From assembly GCA_035772405.1 (NCBI GenBank), contig JAYKKM010000258.1, positions 62,001-126,000 of the forward strand: a DNA stretch of 64,000 nucleotides, written 5' to 3'. The stretch's first letter is position 1. Each line of letters starts with the position of its first letter. The translations under genes and the position numbers were made by a program. Below are positions 61,881 through 64,000 of this stretch, one piece after another. A model generated the notes under the pieces. It was given only the letters and a program-made list of their open reading frames with translations, had not been told where the DNA came from and ran no database searches. The stretch is from Chrysogorgia sp. JL179-B06. Its lineage: Eukaryota; Cnidaria; Anthozoa; Scleralcyonacea; Chrysogorgiidae.

Positions 61881-62633
61881 CACTGATCTCTAAATAAAGA
61901 CTGGATCGAGCAACTATTGTTCAGAAAACGAAGCCGGAAGTAACTCGTGGCGGCCATCTTGTTGGGACCACGTTATATAGTTTTACTATAGGCGACAGAG
62001 ACTATCTGTCTCTGATCTTTTAAGATACTAAAATGAATCAGTTGTTGAAGGTTTTCCCCATACTGTAGAACACAAACTACGACTCCATTGTCTGGATGCT
62101 TAGCATATCAACAGCGCCCACGCCCTATTGAATCGCAATGACAGTTTGTTACCAGAAGCTTATTTGTAGAAGCTTGTTAATAAATAACGTCATCATCGGT
62201 TCTATGAGGGTATAAATAGGGATCCTAACTTTACAACGATCACCACTGATGAAGACACTAGATTGGAGTGTCGAAACGTTGGGTCATGGACAGTAACTTT
62301 TAAATTTGCATTCAAAAAACTTTTTAAAGCCAGAGTAGCGTCAAACTGTCTGATGAAGCCGGAATTAGCGCGTGGCGGCCATATTGGAGTGACCACCGAT
62401 AATTCCGGCTTCATAGTTACTGTTATGGAGCCGTAGTTTGTGTTCTACAGTGTATATTACGCGAAAACCTTGGACAACTGATTCATTTTAGCATCTTAAA
62501 ATATCATAGACAGATATTCTCTGTCGCCTATAGTAAAACTATATGACGTAGTCCATTCAAGATGGCCGCCGCGAAATATTCCCGGCTTCATTTTTCGCAG
62601 CAGCTCGATCCAGTCTTTATTTAGAAATCAGTG
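61881..62633. mobile_element. Inverted-repeat element hosting a family I fragment
   Basis: Ends CACTGATCTCTAAATAAAGA and a complement; the hammerhead-bearing fragment 62090-62350 is nested in the middle. A relative at 29907-31325 is split by the transposon at 29929. Confidence 0.78.
62246..62285 (+). ncRNA. Hammerhead-ribozyme-like motif
   Basis: Same core as at 1158 with intact CTGATGA, GACACT/AGTGTC stem II, GAAACGTTGGGTC. TATAAATA at 62211, again 35 nt upstream. Confidence 0.6.
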
Positions 62634-63289
62634 TCCGGACCCCCGCGGTGACGCCGCAGTCCTCCCTTATGACCCCAGGTTCAGGGTTAGGGCTTTAAGC
62701 AATAAGTTATCGTCTTGTTCGCCGAGAATTTCATTGGAGCTTCGGAAGGGCTATCATTGAAGTACAGTAAAGCTCTGACGTATTGGCTGAAGGATATGGT
62801 TTCAATATCCCAATATCAAAGTACTTCTCTAACTGCCTCGTACTCAGGCGTCTCAATCCTTGTACGCGCGCGTACTTGCAAGGAGGAGGAGCGCGCCTCG
62901 CTCGCCCCGCTCCTCCGCCTTGCCGCTCCACAGCCTTGCCAGTACGAGGCAGCTTCTCTAACTTGAACAAAACAATCACACGGGAATGGCATGCATCGTA
63001 AACGTCTTGACCCGATCGTGAGGGAAAAAAGCCTGGAACTGGACAGTAGAATAGAAGATCATTTTTGAATTTTTAATTACAATATTTCGCGAACTATTAA
63101 CGATAATGCGTGTGGGGGTTCGGGTGTGAAAATTTCGGGGGTTATGGTTGGGATCCAGAGGGGTAAGACTGACCCTAACTCTTACGATAATGTTTTCTTT
63201 TAGAAATAATAGCTGATTTTTGTTTCGAATTTTACTACCGATAGTCTATTTAACGTCATTTCGGGATATATATGAAACTTCACGCGAAA

Positions 63290-63497
63290 TTTAACCTAAT
63301 AATTTAAACGTTGATGATATACTTGAACGCTCTACTAGAGATTTTATCAACTTTATCACTAAAGCCAATGCATGGTCATGGACGATCGTCAACCTCATGA
63401 AATCCTCATAAAACATTTCTGAGTTTCGGACAAGAATCAAACCTATAACCTTCGGATTGCCGGTGAGACGCTCTAACCATTGAGCTACCAAGACTCA
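63290..63497 (-). repeat. tRNA-derived SINE, family 3, second copy
   Basis: The - strand reads CTGAGTCTTGGTAGCTCAAT then GGTTAGAGCGTCTCACCGGC, matching the family 3 head at 54211, and continues into GACGATCGTCCATGACCATG, the same body. The B box is GGTTTGATTC. Confidence 0.72.
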
Positions 63498-63776
63498 GAT
63501 GGACAGCGAGGTTACAATGTACTGGTTCGATTGATATATGTACTGCATAGGCGGGAGCCACTGTATATCTGTAATGCGTCGCCGTGGGTATGTATGTATA
63601 TACACTCAACCATGAGTCTATCACACGAAAAGCAGGTTTGACGTCACATCATCAGCATTTCGGACAAACAAACCAAGAACATCCACTCGAAGCTCAAATC
63701 ATGAAACATTTTGGTATTCGCTTTACGTAGAATCTATATCAGTGGTATATATTGTGTTTGTGGGGTCCCTGAAATC

Positions 63777-63782
63777 TTTATT
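63777..63782 (-). terminator. Poly(A) signal AATAAA of the ankyrin gene
   Basis: TTTATT on the + strand reads AATAAA on the - strand 18 bases after the stop codon of the ankyrin exon, a position consistent with a very short 3' UTR. Confidence 0.6.
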
Positions 63783-63799
63783 ACAATATAATATATACA

Positions 63800-64000
63800 T
63801 TACACGTAGGTCTCCTTATTCTGATGGCCTTTCCCCACTCCGCCTAACCCATGACCGTTCATTATCATTCCCAAAAGCAAGATCATCTCGTCGTCGCTCG
63901 CTAACTCTATGGCCGTTTCATAATCCGTTGTCCGACAATCGATATTCGCACCCGCTCTTAGCAACAGCAAAGCACACGGTACGTTGCCATGCAGTGCGGC
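63800..64000 (-). CDS. Ankyrin-repeat protein, last exon (partial at window edge)
   Basis: Reading down from the window edge gives 66 residues and a TAA. The first part, AALHGNVPCALLLLRAGANI, then DCRTTDYETAIELASDDEM, is a clear ankyrin repeat (helix pair, then G-A-N-I-D loop, then the next T-A-I-E-L-A helix). The tail MNGHGLGGVGKGHQN is glycine-rich and not repeat-like, so this is the C terminus. Ankyrin repeats bind proteins; the partner and family cannot be told from one repeat. The frame is open to position 64000, so the exon continues outside. It is convergent with XRN2, 3.4 kb away. Confidence 0.8.
   Translation of the reverse strand, partial: AALHGNVPCALLLLRAGANIDCRTTDYETAIELASDDEMILLLGMIMNGHGLGGVGKGHQNKETYV

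Overview
The window is animal nuclear DNA: AT-rich, intron-dense and full of transposon debris. It holds one complete protein gene, the nuclear 5'-3' exoribonuclease XRN2/Rat1, on the + strand. I could assemble it from ATG to stop as 36 exons (16063-60358) with GT-AG at all 35 introns, giving 2,913 coding bases and a 970-residue protein that is collinear with metazoan XRN2 throughout. Coding sequence is only about 7% of this 44-kb locus. At the right edge, on the - strand, lies the last exon of a second gene, whose protein ends in an ankyrin repeat (63800-64000, running off the window). The organism is probably an early-branching metazoan (a cnidarian is my best guess, sponge not excluded). 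This rests on XRN2 divergence plus the mix of Penelope-like elements, CR1/L2-like LINEs, tRNA-headed SINEs and very many MITEs; it is inference.

Layout. 1-16062: gene-free repeats, including two decayed LINE reverse transcriptase fragments (2013-3224, 5874-6805), tRNA-like SINEs, several long inverted-repeat elements (605-1088, 3490-3964, 7149-8051, 10580-10965) and a 23-base G run. 16063-24627: XRN2 exons 1-9, with a Penelope-like fragment in intron 6 and a 3.7-kb minisatellite in intron 8 that contains five tandem copies of a 319-bp higher-order unit and runs into the splice acceptor of exon 9. 24628-38486: exons 10-23, including an 18-nt microexon carrying an active-site Asp, nested MITEs, a broken SANT/MADF-like transposon ORF, and an exon with an in-frame 12-bp coding repeat. 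38487-60358: exons 24-36, with introns crowded by TTAA-flanked MITEs. 60359-63799: a short gene-free interval of fold-back elements.

The most interesting material is in the repeats. Several elements carry hammerhead-ribozyme-like cores (CTGATGA, stem II hairpin, GAAAC, GTC). One palindromic family carries the core once in each arm, 35 nt downstream of a TATAAATA box. At least ten distinct MITE families sit exactly at TTAA, and for one of them an empty site in another repeat copy in this same window proves the TTAA duplication. A second class (475-493 bp, and a 140-bp relative in behaviour) has perfect 9-bp target duplications. XRN2 itself should act in nuclear RNA decay and transcription termination; no operon-like or functional link to the ankyrin gene is visible beyond convergent orientation.
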